DNA from: Betaproteobacteria bacterium
Lineage (GTDB): Bacteria > Pseudomonadota > Gammaproteobacteria > Burkholderiales > SG8-41
Direction of reading: 5' to 3'
NCBI GenBank assembly: GCA_020028375.1
Contig: JAHZNX010000168.1
Location: 1 to 6,036 of the forward strand
Length of the DNA stretch: 6,036 nucleotides
The position numbers were made by a program, and so were the translations under genes. Positions within the stretch are counted from its first letter, which is position 1. Every line of letters begins with the position of its first letter. The notes below the pieces were generated by a model that did not search any database, was not told the origin of the DNA, and saw only the letters and a list, made by a program, of their open reading frames with translations. Below are positions 4,651-6,036 of this stretch, piece after piece.

Positions 4651-5457
4651 TTATCTGATCGCAGCGAGCCTGCGCTTCGCTTTATCCGCCGCGTCGCTCG
4701 CGGGATAGCGCGCGACGAGCTTCTCGAGCGTCTTCCGCGCGCCGCCTGCGTCACCGAGCTCGGCCTGCGCGCTCGCAATATTGAGCAGCGCGTCCGGGAC
4801 CGAGGCGCTGTTGGGATATCCGGAGATCAGCCGCTGCTGGCTCGCGATCGCGTTCTTGAAATCACGCAAGTTGTAGTAGGAGTCGCCGATCCAGTACTGG
4901 GCCCGGTGGGCGAGCGGGCTCTTCGGGTACTGCGCGATGAAATTCCGGAATCCCGCGATCGCGCCCTGGTATTTGCCGGCCTTGCGCTGGGCCTGCGCCG
5001 CTTCGTACGCGCGCGTTTCCGTGTCCGAGGCCGGCGCCGCCGTTGCGGCGGCAGCCCCGGCGGCGGCCGGAGCGGATGCAGCCGCCGCGCCGGGTTGCGC
5101 GGCTGCGGGCGCCGGGCTCTCCGCGGACTGCTGCTCGAAGCGCTTCAGGCGCGTGTCGAGGTCCACGTACATGTCCCGCTGGCGCTTGGCCGCCATCTGG
5201 ATGTCGTTGCCGACGACCTCGATCTGGCCGCGCAGCTGCGTCAGGTCCTGGCGCACCCGCTCGAGCTGCTGGGCGAGTTCGAGGGCGGAATTGGAGCCCG
5301 CCAGGCCCTTGAGCGACTCCTCCATGCGCTCCAGGCGCGCCGAGAGCTCATCGACGCGCCTCGCCTGCTCGGCGATCTGCTTGCGCGCATTACTCCCACC
5401 ACCCCGTCGCCTTCGGCGCCACCCCTCCTCGTACAGGAGGGGAGGATCCCGGCTCAC
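4651..5457 (-). CDS. cpoB: Tol-Pal system protein CpoB/YbgF, N-terminus replaced by a repeat
   Basis: CpoB is normally a periplasmic protein that links the Tol machine with peptidoglycan synthesis (TolA and PBP1B in E. coli). Residues from about 24 (ARKQIAEQARRVDELSARLE) to 111 form the N-terminal trimerising coiled coil. Residues 112-144 are an Ala/Pro-rich linker. Residues 146-268 carry three TPR-like repeats of the YbgF C-terminal type (AYEAAQAQRKAGKYQGAI, YWIGDSYYNLRDFKNAI, NIASAQAELGDAGGA). The expected signal peptide is missing: residues 5-22 (PPLLYEEGWRRRRRGGGS) are encoded by a dispersed hairpin repeat, and an in-frame TGA at 5461-5463 lies two codons before the only plausible start, a GTG at 5457. 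The body of the gene looks intact and ends in a normal AAIR stop. Export is doubtful, so it may be a functional loss. An assembly error is the main alternative. Confidence 0.88.
   Translation of the reverse strand: MSRDPPLLYEEGWRRRRRGGGSNARKQIAEQARRVDELSARLERMEESLKGLAGSNSALELAQQLERVRQDLTQLRGQIEVVGNDIQMAAKRQRDMYVDLDTRLKRFEQQSAESPAPAAAQPGAAAASAPAAAGAAAATAAPASDTETRAYEAAQAQRKAGKYQGAIAGFRNFIAQYPKSPLAHRAQYWIGDSYYNLRDFKNAIASQQRLISGYPNSASVPDALLNIASAQAELGDAGGARKTLEKLVARYPASDAADKAKRRLAAIR
5393..5444 (+). repeat. CTCCCACCACCCC hairpin element, copy 2 (inside the cpoB reading frame)
   Basis: A 52-nt element beginning CTCCCACCACCCCGTCGCC and ending AGGAGGGGAG. It has hairpins CGCC-TTC-GGCG (5408-5418) and an 8-bp CCCCTCCT/AGGAGGGG stem with a CGTAC loop (5422-5442). 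It shares ends and architecture with 3310-3357, yet several stem positions differ in compensating ways. On the minus strand it is translated as cpoB residues 5-22. Confidence 0.8.
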
Positions 5458-5460
5458 GCC

Positions 5461-5509
5461 TCATCCCTCATCCCTCATCCCTCATCCCTCATCCCTCATC
5501 CCTCATCCC
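5461..5509 (+). repeat. Tandem heptamer array, seven perfect TCATCCC units
   Basis: Seven exact copies of TCATCCC (GGGATGA on the coding strand of pal and cpoB) fill most of the gap between the two genes. Because the unit length is not a multiple of three, the minus strand carries TGA stops in every frame, so no reading frame crosses it. Perfect identity points to recent expansion or slippage. Degenerate relatives lie at 3106-3126. Confidence 0.95.
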
Positions 5510-5517
5510 TCCGCGGC

Positions 5518-6036
5518 TCACTCGCCCAAATAGACGATATCGCCTCGCCGGTTCTCGGCCCAGGACGTCTCGTCGTGCCCCGTGGCCCGGGGCTTTTCCT
5601 CGCCGAAACTCACCGACTCGATCTGGTCGGGACGCGCGCCGAGGAGCTGCATCATCTGCTTCACCGCCTCCGAGCGGCGCTGGCCGAGCGCGATGTTGTA
5701 CTCGCGGCTGCCGCGCTCGTCGGCATGGCCCTCGATGCGCATGCGCGTCCCCGGATTCTGCTGCAGGTAGCGGGCGTGCGCCGTCACCAGCGGCCGGAAC
5801 TCGTCCTTCACCAGGTTGGAGTCGTAATCGAAGTAGACGCTGCGCCGGGACAGGATGTTGCCGGGGTCCTTGAGCGCGGCGGCCCCCAGCGGCGCCGCCA
5901 CCAGCGGTGCCGTGTCGGGCTTGGGCTTGCCGGGCACGGCCGCAGGCGGCCCGACTGGTTTGCCGCGATCCTCGACCGCCGCGCCAGGCTGTTCACTCGG
6001 CGTGGCGGCGCAGCCTGCAAGCGCCAGCACGAAAAC
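5518..6036 (-). CDS. pal: Peptidoglycan-associated lipoprotein Pal (5' partial)
   Basis: Outer-membrane lipoprotein of the Tol-Pal system, which anchors the outer membrane to peptidoglycan and binds TolB. The frame is open to the right edge, so the start of the signal peptide is missing. The visible end VFVLALAGC has a lipobox (LAGC) with the lipidated Cys. A Pro/Ala-rich tether of about 50 residues follows. The OmpA-like domain runs from about 60 to 168, counted from the GTG at 6030: VYFDYDSN (65-72), the peptidoglycan-binding GHADERGSREYN (101-112), ALGQRRSEAV (114-123), SFGEEKP (141-147) and ENRRGDIVY (159-167). This matches E. coli Pal closely in motif order. cpoB follows on the same strand after an unusually repeat-filled 60-nt gap. 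Confidence 0.97.
   Translation of the reverse strand, partial: VFVLALAGCAATPSEQPGAAVEDRGKPVGPPAAVPGKPKPDTAPLVAAPLGAAALKDPGNILSRRSVYFDYDSNLVKDEFRPLVTAHARYLQQNPGTRMRIEGHADERGSREYNIALGQRRSEAVKQMMQLLGARPDQIESVSFGEEKPRATGHDETSWAENRRGDIVYLGE

Overview
The window is GC-rich, densely coding bacterial DNA. Two intact Bug/TctC-type periplasmic binding proteins plus the relic of a third, next to a pal-cpoB (ybgF) pair, suggest a betaproteobacterium of the Burkholderiales type, where Bug genes are strongly expanded. That placement is inferred from gene content, not from a search.

Layout, left to right. (1) Plus strand: a Bug/TctC solute-binding protein cut by the left edge, followed after 3 nt by a rhomboid intramembrane serine protease. 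(2) A ~180-nt gene graveyard (1755-1932) holding, on the minus strand, the remnant of another Bug gene and an unidentified C-terminal coding scrap. (3) A complete minus-strand Bug gene (1933-2961). (4) A minus-strand tRNA-Lys(TTT) with encoded CCA, a recognisable sigma70 promoter and a hairpin terminator. (5) A minus-strand YeeE/YedE-family membrane protein, probably a thiosulfate or sulfur-compound transporter. (6) The end of the Tol-Pal cluster on the minus strand: pal (cut by the right edge), then cpoB.

How the genes relate. Pal and CpoB belong to the Tol-Pal envelope machinery. In enterobacteria the cluster pal-cpoB is followed by lysine tRNA genes; here the same order is kept, but a yedE gene bounded by repeats lies between cpoB and tRNA-Lys. 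The Bug proteins would be secreted receptors for carboxylate-type ligands; no TctA/TctB membrane subunits are present, so they are orphan receptors here. The rhomboid may be co-transcribed with the first Bug gene.

The notable content is repeats rather than a new gene system. At least four families of short, mostly hairpin-forming repeats lie in 6 kb, and two have entered reading frames. A ~24-nt repeat encodes an STGSGQA-like linker at the same place (between signal peptide and mature domain) in both Bug proteins. A ~50-nt hairpin repeat forms the 5' end of the cpoB frame, and an in-frame stop just upstream leaves no room for a signal peptide. If the sequence is right, this CpoB would stay in the cytoplasm. 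No CRISPR, insertion sequence, phage or defence genes were seen.
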